From: Sycon ciliatum
Lineage: Eukaryota; Porifera; Calcarea; Leucosolenida; Sycettidae
Direction: 5' to 3'
Assembly: GCF_964019385.1 (NCBI RefSeq)
Contig: NC_088649.1
Coordinates: 16,092,347-16,156,346, forward strand
DNA: 64,000 nucleotides
Positions 26,314-38,221 of the stretch are shown here, piece by piece. Numbering within the stretch: position 1 is the first letter of the stretch; each line of letters starts with the position of its first letter. Below the pieces are notes generated by a model. It ran no database searches, was not told where the DNA came from, and saw only the letters and a program-made list of their open reading frames with translations. The translations under genes were made by a program, and so were the position numbers.

Positions 26314-27632
26314 AATGGCGAGCCCTGACTTCGTAATTGTTGTCTAAACCGAAAGATTATGCCGACCTTACACGTTGGAATCCGTATATGAGTCGAGCCA
26401 AGCTAAAAGGTGGCTTAGGCATAATTTTTGGAAATTTCTTTTTTCATGCCAAAGTGATGTCTATATATCCAACTTCCATCATTTTGGTGCCAATCTGAAA
26501 TGTTTATGTGCCATAAATAAGCATACATTGTGCACATGTCACAGAATGGCTGGTATCAATGCCACTAAGGATTCCAAGACCTTCCCAAACTCCAAGAAAA
26601 CATGGGACACAAAGTAGAGACAAAGCTTAGCAGGTGTGCAAGCAATAAAAGAAGAATGGGCACTTGTGTTCTAATGAGAAGATCCAAGAAAGAAGAAATA
26701 ACAGATCTACATTAAATTTTCATCATGACTCATGTCATTTTATTACGCAATACAAATTTTCATATCATTCAACATGATGTTGTTGTGACTAGATATTTCG
26801 CTGCGTTGGGGAACGTCGCATCTTACCAAGACAGTCCGTCATACTCTCTCCAATCACCTATGCCAGGATGAATTAATCCTTTCATTTAGCTCGTAGTGCT
26901 GTGCCAGAGATCTAGCTCCATTGGTGTACTGCCCTCGCACCTGTATAGGTCCAGTAGACTGCACATCGCTAACAAGCGGCACTGATCCTTTGTCCGTCCT
27001 AGTCCATGTCATTCTCCTTCCCTGCCAAGGATACTAGTAGAAGGCGCCACGGAACAATATGCTAGCAGGTAGAGTCAATGCATCGCTTCGTCGTGTGGCA
27101 CTATTTCCTTGAAACGAGGAAATTTTGGAATTCAGTACGCCACGTCATGAACACTAAATTGAAGGTAGCCGAAACAAAGTGAAACATCGCAGCAAAAGCC
27201 AACTCACCAGGTCGCTTGTCAGAATGATAGTCGGAAGGCTTGTAGACGTATCCCCATAGCTACACTCGCCACTCTAGTCGTGGCCATGATAAGAAACACA
27301 GCCACTATGAATGAGCGACTCTTCCTCGTCAAGTAGATTTTGGCTCACACGGATACAGAATGTCATCCTGCTCACCTCCACAGTCTCTAGAAGCTCCATT
27401 ACGATCTCTGGCAGCACTGAGGAATCCCCACAACGATGAAAGAGGGAACACTGAAGAAGTGTTGCTCAAACATAAAAAAAGGCTTCTCTCTTCATCCGCT
27501 TGCAAACTGGAAAGTGAATATTTTCGCGATCGCGCTCGAGTAGAATTATGCCAACTGTGACGTTTTGGTGATTTTCTCGATTTGTTGGCAAAACACGAAG
27601 CCACTTTTTAGCTTGGCGCGGCTCATATTATG
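26314..27632. other. Mosaic non-coding stretch
   Basis: 26336-26395 repeats part of the hAT-type MITE. From about 26870 to 27045 a minus-strand frame with an upstream acceptor (CCTTGGCAG) and a candidate preceding exon ending CTG|GTGAGT near 27205 hints at an exon pair, but two frames are possible and no family is recognised. 27400-27600 shows nothing else. Confidence 0.3.
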
Positions 27633-27950
27633 CCGGAGCATAATTTTTTGACGAAATCCCAAGATTATGCCAAATATTATGCCGGCATAATCCGCCAAGG
27701 GCTATGACAAGGAGTCTTGGACTGGGGTATTCAAAAAAACAAACATCTGCAGGCTTTCTGACAAAGCTGTATTATGCCACTATGCATAATTTTTGTCTGA
27801 ACCGAAAGATTATGCCGACCTTACACGTTGGAATCCGTATATTGTGCCGGAGCATAATTTTTTGATGAAATTCCCAGATTAGGCCAAATATTATGCCGGC
27901 ATAATCCGCCAAGGGCTACCAGTGGCAATGGCGAGCCCTGACTTCGTCTT
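27633..27950. repeat. Partial copies of the 26-kb hAT-type MITE
   Basis: Two partial copies (27633-27709 and 27775-27950) share the ATTATGCCGGCATAAT palindrome, the GACCTTACACGTTGGAATCC block and the right end. The second also shares about 30 bp of flank (CCAGTGGCAATGGCGAGCCC) with 26306-26335. Confidence 0.75.
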
Positions 27951-28169
27951 GACAAATCCATGGCAAAGAGGCCCAACGGCCGATCCAAAGACACCCAGGC
28001 TTTCGATAATAATGTCGTCTTGGACCCAGATGGGCACAACGTGGATTTGGATTTCCAGGGAATCAGGCACCAGTTGAGTGACGTGCACTTCCACTGACAT
28101 GAGATGGAAACCGTTTCGGCAAAGTCGTGTCAGAGTGTCTCGGGAATGAAACGTGGCCTTGCAGCTCAA
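27891..28169 (-). pseudogene. ORF1/gag-like nucleic-acid-binding fragment
   Basis: A minus-strand frame reads LCRNGFHLMSVEVHVTQLV, then IQIHVVPIWVQDDIIIESLG and LAIATGS, resembling the RRM-like region of retroelement ORF1 proteins (beta strand, PxxVxDxxIxxxLxxFG, TG). There are no knuckles and no intact ORF. Assignment is tentative. Confidence 0.3.
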
Positions 28170-28479
28170 GTTACTGTAGACAGCTGCACGGATATCAGGT
28201 CGGGGTAGCCATGTTCAATCAGGGCCTCAGCAACTTCGAGGGTTTTCGTGTGCAGTGGAACGTGGAAAGTCCCCGTGTTCCTCTTTAGAACTTTTGGAGA
28301 GACCGAATTCCAACTGCGATTTTCACCGGACGTGGGCATTTTGGAACGCTCTAACTATCTACTACCTAATTTTAAACTATCCAGTCCCTACCCTGCTCCA
28401 GACCGGCCTGCTGCCGGCTGGCTCCTACAAAACCTGCGAAAAACTACGGAGCTCAAAAAAAGCAAACTGCCCTGTCAGC

Positions 28480-29215
28480 TTCAGTACGTGGTAGTTACCA
28501 CAAAGAAAACACTCATCCTCCCGTCCACCACAATAACCGTCATCCCACATCACCCTCAGGAATAGTTGGCTTACCGGAGCACAAAAACACAAACCCCTCA
28601 GAATAATCTTTCAGCATGACCTCCATTGGTCGGAGCATGTTCAATACATAGTCTAAGGTCTACACTCACCAGTGATTCTTTATCTCACATCTATCAGACA
28701 TACATACTACCTGTATTCTCACATGCGAGCAATGCTCCCACACCGTTGTCACACACTTCCCTTGACAGACTAGAACGACTCCTGCGGAAAATCGCCAGAA
28801 TATGTCCCCACCTTTCCATTTACACACACTTGGAACACTCCCACCTTTTGCATCGCATCAAATGGACAACATTATGTTCACGCTTTAAAGTTAAACATAT
28901 ACTCCTCGCACATTCTCTGCGCCACAAGTATGCCCAATCACATGATTATACTCTCGCTGCATACTGCTAGCAGCGTACAATATTCGTATAATTTACGTCG
29001 CTCTCGTACTTGGCACTTGCCAACACCGCGGCCTGCTTGCTGTCTCCATTCTCCCCTGAACAAAGCCCTTCATTACCTTTTTAAAATTGCTTGCCCACCC
29101 AGCTTTACGAAATCTCTTCTCCTACTCTCTTCAAATCCCAGATGTCCCTGCTGTTGCACAACTCTGTGTGCTCCTGTAGCGACCACCTCTGCCCGTAAAC
29201 TAAAGTAGTCATTAA
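28480..29215 (+). pseudogene. CR1/Jockey-like LINE 3' fragment
   Basis: Plus-strand pieces read LRIIFQHDLHWSEHVQYIV, then IYQTYILPVFSHASNA, LDRLERLLRKIARICPHLS and KHILLAHSLRHKYA, closely paralleling the C-terminal part of the copy at 32.2-33.7 kb. Several stops and frameshifts are present. The 5' part is missing. Confidence 0.7.
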
Positions 29216-29945
29216 TCCCTAGGCCGTGCCCACCCAATTCTTCCTCACTCTTTCTCCTCTCTCACACTTTTGGCCACTGACTTATTGGCCACCGGTAAGC
29301 CCTGGAATGTATGATGTGGTATAAAAGGGTTACTTACTTGAAGCAATATAATTCTTTACACCACCTGAATTTAAGATGTTGCCATTTGAAAAATCCGTAG
29401 GAAACTTGAGAGCGCACAAGCGAAGATTGTGTGAAACTCCGTTGTTAAGAAGACTGTGCATGCAAAGCACACAAAATATAATGAAAAGTGAGATATAGCC
29501 GTCTGCGATCTTGACAGACAGACACGCACTACCGTTGACGGCATTACTTTTGACAAACTACCGCCTCCACTCAATAGACACCCTTAACAAACAACGGTAA
29601 CACTATTTTTTACGGTACTCGTACCTTGATCACCCAAATAGCGTTGAAGCTGCAGCGTAAAAACGTTATGGGGGATGATTTATCGTTGTGACCAAAGGTA
29701 CGTGTTTTGGCCAAATATTGCATAGTCCGAACGAATTTCACCTTGTATCGCGTATATGATGACATAAATGGTTGTACCGCGCGAAGTAAAAGCTATTCTC
29801 GTGGCAACAGCGTACTAAAAACAGTGTGCATCTTGCTAAAAGGTCGAGCCCAAATCACGGTATTTTCCCCCTTACGATAATACCGTTACAACATAACCTT
29901 GTTAACTGGTTTGAGGGAACGTAACCTTGTTTGCTAAGGGTGTCT
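29216..29945. other. Non-coding stretch
   Basis: Probably includes the 3' UTR of the preceding LINE fragment; AT-rich sequence without recognised features follows. Confidence 0.35.
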
Positions 29946-30065
29946 AATAAGTCTATACTTCCACACATTTACGACAAAGTCAATTCTACGGTTCCTTTGC
30001 GACCCGTCGTATCCACATGCGGCTCGTCGACAAGCAATATCTCCCTGCTGTTGGAGAGGAATGTC
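29946..30065 (+). pseudogene. Penelope-like RT fragment
   Basis: The frame contains VPLRPVVSTCGSSTSNISLL, corresponding to the PxRPIVS.xGSPT motif near the start of Penelope-like reverse transcriptases. Nothing else of the element is recognisable in the surrounding few hundred bases. Confidence 0.45.
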
Positions 30066-30559
30066 TCCAAGAGTCGAGAACCCTTGGTAGTCTTCCGTCC
30101 GACTGTGTTGTTGCTTACTGCTGTATTGTTGCATGTGATAACATTGCACGACACTGCACCAGTATTATGGTAATGTAGAGAAACAGAACATAGAAAGGTA
30201 CCACATAAAATCTTCGATCACTTTGTGCATAAATTTCTCCAAATTGGGCGTCTGTTATCCAATCGTTAAGAAACTATATGAGAGTAATTGTGGAGCGGAC
30301 CTGAGCAATATTCCGAAAACTATTCTCAAAAAGCTCCAGCCAAATTTGAAATATTTCAAAAAACCTACGCGTCTATAGTTTTGAAATGGAGTTGATTACC
30401 CCATCTTTCCACTTCCCGATATTGTTTTGGAAAACACGAAAAATCGAAAAATAAGTAGGGGGCGGCAATTTTTCACAGGAGGGGGGGGGGGCGCAAACAG
30501 CGGAGGGGACACTGTGCCCCCTTACCCCCTTTGGCTAGAACCCTGCCAAAGTATGTATG
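30066..30559. other. Non-coding stretch with G-run
   Basis: No recognised gene. A short G-run lies at 30480-30491. Confidence 0.35.
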
Positions 30560-30660
30560 TGTGAAAGTCGATCTCTCAGATTTCGCTCAAAATTTACAGG
30601 CACGTTCCCTTTGGGGGTTTAAATTGACTGTGCAATCCTGCGAAAAAGTTTCAGAGGAGA
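30560..30660 (+). repeat. Dispersed repeat family R1, fragment
   Basis: Shares GTCGATCTCTCAGATTTCGC and the GTTCCCTTTGGGG block with 20540-20640 and 51430-51490. Confidence 0.55.
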
Positions 30661-30803
30661 ATAATTCTCAATTCATTCAGTCATATACCTCTTTAAGAAA
30701 CACAAACCACACATTTCCATCTTTCTCCTTGATGTTGCACAGATCAGTCCTATTGCAAAGGGTTTGTTGTACTGAGGTACTCCCAATTTAACGTTCCTGT
30801 AAC

Positions 30804-31163
30804 CTAAGGGAAGCTAAAAGGGAAAACCCCCCAATGCATTTCATGTTTCTCTGCAAGGATCGCTACAATGGTATTATATAAAGCACTGTTGAAATGGTGA
30901 AATTCTATGGACGACAAAGGGATTGTCATTTTTGCACGCTGTTGATATGTCCCTTGGTTCATCCTTTCCGGGTCAGTTCCTCTGTCCAGGGTCGAAAAGC
31001 ATGAGCTGACAGGTACTCGGCCACATCCAAAATATCTATAGGCAGCTGAGCTGGGTGTCCGAAATACCTCCTGGTTGGACCACCACTGGAGAACTGCCAG
31101 CGAAAACACTGTCCATATCTGTAGATGGCCGAAGAAGTTTGCACTCCACGTCCTCTCCATCAC
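30804..31163 (-). pseudogene. Possible hAT transposase C-terminal fragment
   Basis: The frame has FSLAVLQWWSNQEVFRTPSS, AAYRYFGCGRVPVSSCFST and DPERMNQ, which can be aligned loosely with the hAT dimerisation region (WW...P.LA..A..YL....S...ER.FS). No catalytic part is seen. A minus-strand acidic frame at 31484-31675 upstream might belong to it. Tentative. Confidence 0.3.
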
Positions 31164-32163
31164 ACTCCACCTGTACTTTCAGATATACAGTATACACTGC
31201 TGCACACAGTCTTCCTCAACATACTCAACGTCGCACTCATATTCCCCACACAAAAGCCCATCTGCACACGTTTTTCTCCGCTCGCCAGAGAGTACTGCTT
31301 TCGCTGCCTACTGCTCGTGCTAGCGATGTTCCACATAAGGGTACTCAAATTATTGACTTGAGCAAGTTGAGGGAGCAGCAAAGTTCATTGATGTTTTTGC
31401 ACTTGCAATCAATACTGGCATTGTCCCGGATATGTGCAGCGATGTCCATTCTGGTCAATTCATCGGCCGACTCACCTCCCAAGTCAGTGTCGATGCCAAT
31501 CGCTTGCCAGGTTGTCATCAGAGTAGAATTCCTCGTCACTGCAGATCGCGGGACTACCAGCATCAATTCTTTTACGCTCGATGAAAGTGTTGCCCTCAAA
31601 TGAATCGTCGCTGTAGCCATCATCGTCTTCCTTCTGTTTCCGACCCAAATCCTCAAAATAATTCATCCTGCGCATGGAGTGCGAGATTGTCGTCTTCTTC
31701 CGCTCCGCAGTACAGTACTACCACTAGGCTCTTCCGTCGATACATCGATGACGATCAGTTTTAGGCGACTCAGCACAACATGGAATACAAACTCAAATTG
31801 AAAAACTTACTTGCAACAAAGAAAATGCATCCGGAACAGTCCAGTCGACCGAGGAGAAAAACAACAGCGACTCGCGTTGCACTGCACTTCGTATTCTTTG
31901 CTGCGGAATTCAAATCGCGATTTTCTCGACTTTTTCCAAAAAAGCTGTGGTCATGTTTTAGCACGCTCTGGCTCATGTATTCCCCCCCCCCCCTTCGCTA
32001 TCATATTATTGGGCAACGATCCCATTTGACTTTGCGAAGTAAAATAAAGAATACACACTTACATACATACATACATTCTCTCTTTCACTTCAGTTCAGTC
32101 AGGGCAGTCGATGCTCGGGTCTCAGCTCTTAGTCTTGGTTTTCCTTTGAGCTCGGATTTCTAT
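31164..32163. other. Unassigned stretch
   Basis: Overlapping frames on both strands without domain signatures; a short C-run lies at 31982-31993. Nothing supported. Confidence 0.3.
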
Positions 32164-33700
32164 ACTACTCACAACAGGCTTTGACAACATCCAAACTCGG
32201 CTCCTGAAAGAAACTGCAAAGGAAATCTCCCCATCTCTCACTAGTCTCTACAATCTGTCCTTCAGAACCGGAGAAATACCACAGGATTGGAAAGACGCAA
32301 CTATTACACCCATCCCCAAGTCGGGCAACCCCTCCCATCCTACCAACTACCGACCCATCTCCCTGCTCAGTATAATATCAAAACACAAGAAAAAATAGTC
32401 CACTCTCGTCTGTACAATCACATAGCACCGCACTTACGCTCCAACCAATCCGGCTTCAGGAAACAAGACGGGACGAACTGCAACTCGCACGGATCGTCCA
32501 CCAGATATCCACAGCTAGGGATGCGGGGAAGCATGTTGTAACGTGTTTCTTCGATCTCAGTAAAGCCTTTGATCGTGTATGGCATCAAGGCTTGCTGAAA
32601 AAGCTGAGCCACTACGGTGTCGCCGGCAAGGCTCACAATTGGCTCGAAGCCTACTTGACAGGACGCAGACAGCGGGTGCAGGTTGAAGGCACAACATCCG
32701 CCTTCATACCAATACCAGCGGGAGTGCCCCAGGGCTCGGTCCTGGGACCACTTCTGTTCCTGGAGTACACCATTGACCTGCCCACTGCCTGTGAAAATAC
32801 TACAACCTCGTGTAGCCAGTTCGCGGACGACACCGCACTGATTGCCATTGCAGGCAGCTACATTGAGTGTGAGGCTGGGCTACAAAGAAGCGTCGATGCT
32901 GCAGCAGAATGGCTAGAGCGCTGGCACCTGCTAGTCAATAAAACGAAAACCGTCATCCTCCCGTTCTACCATGCTAACCGACCCCCACCACGACTACCCG
33001 AAATAAAACTGGGCCAAACCCTACTAGAAACAGTAACACAACATCGTCACCTCGGCATCATCTTTCAGCACGACCTAAGATGGTCAGCCCACCTTGACTT
33101 TGTGCTGAAGAAAGCCGTAAAATCTTATAATATTCTCTTTAGGCTCAAATCAACTCTACACACTAAATCACTCTCTCTCATTTACAAAACGTATATCCTG
33201 CCTATAATTGAATATGCATGCATTGCTGTCACCCCGCTCTCAATCGCAGCCCTTGACCGTCTTGAGCGAATCCAGCGCAAGGCGGCCAGAATCTGCCTCC
33301 GTCTCCCCCTCCACACTCCTCTGGATCATTCAACACTCGGCTCAAATGGCCGACAATGTTCTCTCGCCGCAAAGTGAAGCTCACCCTTCTTGCTCACTCC
33401 ATAAAATACCAATATGCCCCACAACACATACGCTTGCTCAACACAACACCCCCGCTCAAGTTACGGCCCAGTACAGCCTTCGACACGCACGCACTTGGCA
33501 CCTCCCACCCTCCAGAACCGATCGCTGTAAAGACTCCCCACTGTACAAGTCCCTAGAATGCTACAATGCCCTCCCTGCTAGCATTCGTGACGTCTCCTCC
33601 CGACCTGCTTTCAAACAAGAAATCTGCTCACTGCTGATTAACTCAATCTGCTCCTGCAGCGCTCACTCTCTCCCATACTTGTAAAGTTCAAAGTGATGGA
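32164..33700 (+). pseudogene. CR1/Jockey-like LINE reverse transcriptase
   Basis: Plus-strand frames give GFDNIQTRLLKETAKEI, IPQDWKDATITPIPKSGN, YRPISLLS (then a stop), NQSGFRKQDGT, SKAFDRVWH equivalent, then a 261-codon open frame with AGVPQGSVLGPLLFLEY, CSQFADDTALIA (catalytic FADD), HRHLGIIFQHDLRWSAHL and the C-terminal IYKTYILPIIEYACIA, LDRLERIQRKAARICL. The 5' half is frame-broken, the 3' half nearly intact. The endonuclease is absent. The 3' flank has a GATGGTGCCATC hairpin and AATAAAG near 33780, consistent with the LINE 3' end. Confidence 0.85.
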
Positions 33701-34112
33701 AATCACTTTCCAACTGTTTAACCCACAATCTCACCTTCTCATAAATTTATCTCTTATTGGCGATGGTGCCATCGTGAGAATAAAGAATTCAAACGTGAAG
33801 CTAACAATCCTTATATGTTGATCGTGTGGGGTTCAACTTGGACCAAGCCAGCTATATTGGTTGGCCCCTGGTTTGTGCTGGGCTCGTCGTGAGGCCACAC
33901 GTCTGTTTGGTTGCCGCTCGTAGTGATTTCTGGGTCCGGTTTACTGAGCGTGGGGATGCGACAGAGCTATTACCGCAGAAAGTATAAACGAATTATGAAG
34001 CAGCTATCCACGAATGTAGCAAGATAATAAGTGATAATAAGTGGTCAGTACGTGCAATGATAGGGCACAAAACTGACAGGCTACTGAGACCTTCAGCGAC
34101 CTAAGACTTAGC
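33701..34112. other. LINE 3' flank and unassigned sequence
   Basis: 33760-33800 holds the hairpin and AATAAA-type end of the LINE. The remainder shows nothing recognised. Confidence 0.4.
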
Positions 34113-34395
34113 TATAACACATTTCCAGTACGCAAACCAACAGCCTTCCAACTTGGAAGGTTCAAGGTTGGGTAGAACCAAAGAGTGGAAGGTGGGCGCA
34201 GCGGAAATGAGCACTAGCTTGGTCCCACGGCAACAAAGAATGCCGACTGTTACAGCACGATGACGAGACCAGTTAATAACATGACAATTACATGACAATA
34301 GCATGACAACTACAATTATTCCCGTAGCTATGCAAAGCAACATACCACGCAACTTGGGTGGGTCAGCAATATCAAAGATAAAAACAGAACTCGAT
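34113..34395 (-). repeat. Inverted terminal fragment of a Penelope-like element
   Basis: Complementary to 36310-36560, including the CCTTCCAACTTGGAAGG palindrome and the CACCACCCAACTTGGGTGG-type block. It lies just before RT sequence in the sense orientation, an arrangement known for Penelope-like elements. Confidence 0.6.
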
Positions 34396-34551
34396 TTCCG
34401 TGTTTTCTTCTAGTTTTCAAATCATACTGGCTCATTATCCGAGTTCAATTTTCCACACCTGGTGAGCCGTCACAAACAGTACGGCGAAACGTACGTCGAG
34501 TGAAACTACTTGTTATGGTAGTCGGGCGTTGAGTTTTCATTTGGCAACATT

Positions 34552-34830
34552 ATGTATAAACAAATAGATGGCGTTGCCATGGGCTCGCCGCTTGGTCCTG
34601 TATTGGCTAATATATTTGTAGGATTCTGTGAAGCGTCCATTAGTCCACCATTGTGGCCCTCTATGTACTGTCGTTTTGTAGACGATGTGTACTGTCACGA
34701 TGAGGATGAGGATGTCTGTGGAACTTTTCTATTGACTCTGAATAGCCTCCACCCCGGCGTTGAGATTCACGTCGAAAGCAGAACAAAACGGCAGCTTATC
34801 CTTCTTGGATGTACAAATATCACGGAATAA
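34552..34830 (+). pseudogene. Penelope-like RT fragment (motifs B and C)
   Basis: The frame reads MYKQIDGVAMGSPLGPVLAN, IFVGFCE, then YCRFVDDVYCHDEDED and SLHPGVEIHVES. These are the Penelope-type RT motif B (GVAMGSPLGP) and catalytic motif C (FVDD). It is closest to the longer element at 42.4-44.3 kb, but upstream and downstream domains are missing. Confidence 0.8.
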
Positions 34831-36700
34831 AGCGGTCTAACTACAATTCGAAGCAGCAAAGCAGCACACCACCCAACTTGTGTCGGTCATAAATATCAAA
34901 GATAAGTAAAAGTTGGAAGGTTGTCGGTTAGCGCTACGGAGATGTGTTGAAGCTACTTCCTCCGCGTCATCGAAATTGTCGCAGTTTGACTAGTGACTTG
35001 TCATTTGTTACTGACAACTCCATAAGCTAAGCCATTCAAAATTCCACAGTTTGATAGTCTGAAGACTAGAGTAACGTTCCAGGACAGTTGGACTGAAAGT
35101 TTTCATGCAGAGATGAAGTCCTCATCGTCGCTGATGTCAATGGACGCAAAAATATCGTTCCGAAATATTTCAAGGAAGGTTGAAAGTTGGTTGCGCCTCA
35201 TCCCAAACGCTTTGACTATCTCCACAGGACAAGAGCTGCTATGCTTGTCGTCTACTAGCTCTGGATGATTTCTACTTCACCACCAACAAAGCCTAGTAAG
35301 AATACACGATCGTTGCGAGGTCGGTTGATTACCGTCGGCGAAATCACCTCGATCTTGAAATGAACTTTTTTTAGCCGTGGCATGCCCATATATTTTAGCT
35401 GTGTGGTCACAGCTCATGCAGGTAAGTGTACTATCACGTCCAGCGCGCCCTCTTTTTCAGCATCACTGGTATACCATGGTATGGCACCTGCGCGTGCATC
35501 ACTAGCACTACGTGTAGAGTCTAAACGGCTCTTGCAGGTACAATCATGTACCATGTGTACTGAGTGTGTAAGCCAGAGCGACAAATTTTATCGCTGTTGC
35601 AGGCATCTAGTTTGCTGACCCCTCGATGTTTCTCCAAGCGCTGCCACTTGTTCCACAAAGTCATTCTCACTCCAGCTCAGGTAAAACAGTGATGAGGCTT
35701 GAGTGAATGGCCATAAGCACGAGAAATGTGCAGTCTGCAACGCCTGACTGATCTCAGCGAGTCGAAATTACCATCGCAGCGACATCAGCGAAGAAATTGC
35801 GTCTAGTTCAAAAATTCCAGCTTCCAATAACAGAAAATAGAACTTTGCCGTCACCTTATACTGATGACTATCGCCTATGTCCGATTCCTTGCCTCTGGTA
35901 CGAGTGCTGGTGAGTAAATACCCCGTTTTATATCAAAAGTCAAACTGCGACACTTTCGATGACGCGGAGGAAGTAGGTGTCAGGATGTCGAATGTCTCAG
36001 TACTCTTGTCAGTTGTGTGCCTAGTTACTGCACTTTCTGACTGTATTATAGTATCCAGTTACAGTGATGGAGAGTTACTCTTAACTCGTATCCTTATGTC
36101 CTTTCCTTTCTACATTTATTTATGGCTCAACATCCGAGTTTCAAATTGCAAACCTGATAAGCCGTCACGAACCATACGGCGAAACGTACGTCGTGTGAAA
36201 CAACTTGTTTTGTAGTCAACTAGTCCATCACAATGTCATGCATGAGGAGTACTGTAGGAGTTTGGCTTTCGGCTTGTACAATTCGTTTCGCAAAGCTTCC
36301 CCTTTCTTTGCTTATCTTTGATATTTATGACCCACCCAAGTTGGGTGGTGTGCTGCTTTGCTGCTTCGAATTGTAGTTAGGCCGCTTTGTCAAATATCGT
36401 ACTGGTCTCGTCATCGTCCAGTAAGAATCGACATTCTTTGTTCCGTTGGAACTGTAGCTTTTGCTCGTTTTCGTTGCGCTTGCCTTCCCCTCTTTGGTCT
36501 TTCCATAACCTTGAACCTTCCAAGTTGGAAGGCTGTCGGTTAGCGCTACGGAGATGTGTTGAAGCTAGGTGTCAGAACGTCGAATGCCTGAGTACTCTTG
36601 TCAGTTGTGTGCCTGGTAATTGCACTTTCTGACTTTATTATAGTATGCAGTCACAGTGATGGAGAGTTACTCTTAACTCGTATCCTTATGTCCTTATGTC
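34831..36700. repeat. Mosaic of Penelope-related terminal fragments
   Basis: Contains direct repeats (35965-36105 and 36565-36697) and inverted repeats (34960-35010 against 35938-35975; 34130-34360 against 36310-36560), plus a GCCGTCACGAACCATACGGC block at 36161 that recurs near 34467. I read this as several truncated element ends rearranged together. A frame at 35382-35618 has no recognised domain. Confidence 0.5.
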
Positions 36701-37620
36701 AAGCTGTACGTCATATTTGGGACAGTGCGTGCGTTCAGTGTGAAGAAGGATGTTCTACCTACCCTTAGTAAAAGTAACCTTATCTATTTCTTTCAATGCC
36801 GACAATGTGAAGATCGGTATTTAGGTAGAACCCTCCAGCACCTGGGCGCACGCACTCGTCAACATGTGCCGTTAAGTTGTGTTCCACTTGATGTGCGCGA
36901 TTGTCATCCTCGCCGTGGTCGTCCTCCATAATGTGCTGTCCTGTCCATCAGTGGATCTTCCTCTTCCCGTGATGATGTGACTGCATGCCCGTCCTCCTCT
37001 GCATGTGTAGGACAGGGGCCAGCAGAGAACAGCGTGAAAGATGGTGAAAGACCGACATGTAAACCACCGTCAGCGTCGGGAAGGGTGACGCGAAGCCAAA
37101 TAAAAATACGGACTGGTGAGGACACGTACAATGACAACAGAAGTGACAACACCAGTCAGTATTCAATAACGTGGTAGACCGCGAAAACCAACCTCAATAC
37201 CGGACACCGGACAAGTTAGAGTAAGAAGCTCAATAGAAATCCGCAATGGAGGAGACGAAACTGAAAGGACACTGGGCATCGCGCACCAAACGGCTAGTGT
37301 CAAGAAATGTGGAAGGCCGCGGAAACGCGAAGAGACGGATAGCGGTGATGCCACGAAGAGGCGAGATGACGGAATATTGGAGGAGACAACACTCAACGGA
37401 GCTAAGAATCGCACTTCGTCAATCAAGCAACATCTGTCAGCCCGTACCAATTGTCGTGAGTTGTACAGTGATAATGTGTTCTCAATATTGTCACGTGGTA
37501 GATGCATTTGGTTGTGTTAGAAGTTTTGTATATCCGTAAGTTAGATCCTGAACTTTGCGTACAGAAAGAAAATGTGTTGTCGCTACAATTGTTTGGTGTT
37601 ACTCCTCGTCGAGGTGTTAA
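36701..37620 (+). pseudogene. Penelope-like GIY-YIG and C-terminal tail, diverged copy
   Basis: A frame reads MRAFSVKKDVLPTLSKSNLI, YFFQCRQCEDRYLGRTLQHL and GARTRQH: the GIY-YIG-type endonuclease end of the element, with an RRGRPP patch after it. Further frames, with breaks, give SGRVTRSQIKIR, KKCGRPRK, SSIKQHL, NCRELYSDNVFSIL and LDPELCVQKENVLSLQLF. The last pieces parallel the tail encoded at 41.2-41.47 kb (SSVYNHL, CCRTYSDSCFSVL, KPNLCVQKDSVITLKLF), showing that the tail belongs to the element and has been conserved. Confidence 0.7.
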
Positions 37621-38026
37621 CAATGTAACTAAATTTTTTCATATGATTTTTCTTTCTTTCATATCTGGCTTCCAAGTGTTGAGTTTTGGAGAGAAAAGAT
37701 CAGTACGTGGCATGTGGCCTCTAATTTCATAAAACTTTGATATTCTCCGTGAAGTCCAAATTTGAAATTGCAATTTGTATTTGCTCGCAGTGGACATAGT
37801 TTGATGCGCTCCCCATGATATCAAGCAAATGGCCGAGGGCCCTCTTGATTGGTGCGAGTTGCCAGTATGATGCAAGCCAGATATGGATTGATCGAAGAAG
37901 GATAGATTTACCATCACTAGTGAGATTTTGAATTCCGATTTTGGGTTCGGCGTTCCTCGGTCATTTGTCGAACATCAAAATGTCGAATTTTCGCACCAAC
38001 GTTTGTTTTGCAAGTCGAAAATGATG
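37621..38026. repeat. Second copy of the 150-370 dispersed repeat and flank
   Basis: TTCATATCTGGCTTCCAAG at 37657 and CCAGATATGGATTGATCGAA at 37878 are the shared blocks. The rest is unassigned. Confidence 0.55.
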
Positions 38027-38221
38027 TGTTTTCATTTCGTGAGCCCCAACATCAGCAATGTCCTGTCCCGTGCTCCCTTTCTTGCTGATTCCAACGAACT
38101 TTAATCGCCCAAAGAGTCGAGGGCTGATCTGTTTTCATTTCGTGAGCCCCAGCATCAGCAACATCCTGTCCCGTGCTCCTTTTCTTGCTGATTCCAACGA
38201 ACTTTAATCGCCCAAAGAGTC
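38027..38221. repeat. 103-bp tandem duplication
   Basis: Two adjacent copies start TGTTTTCATTTCGTGAGCCC at 38027 and 38130, differing at a few bases. Confidence 0.9.

Noticed and set aside
26866..27270. Possible two-exon end of a minus-strand gene
   Set aside because: Splice-like borders exist, but two competing frames fit and neither matches a known family; kept only as a note.
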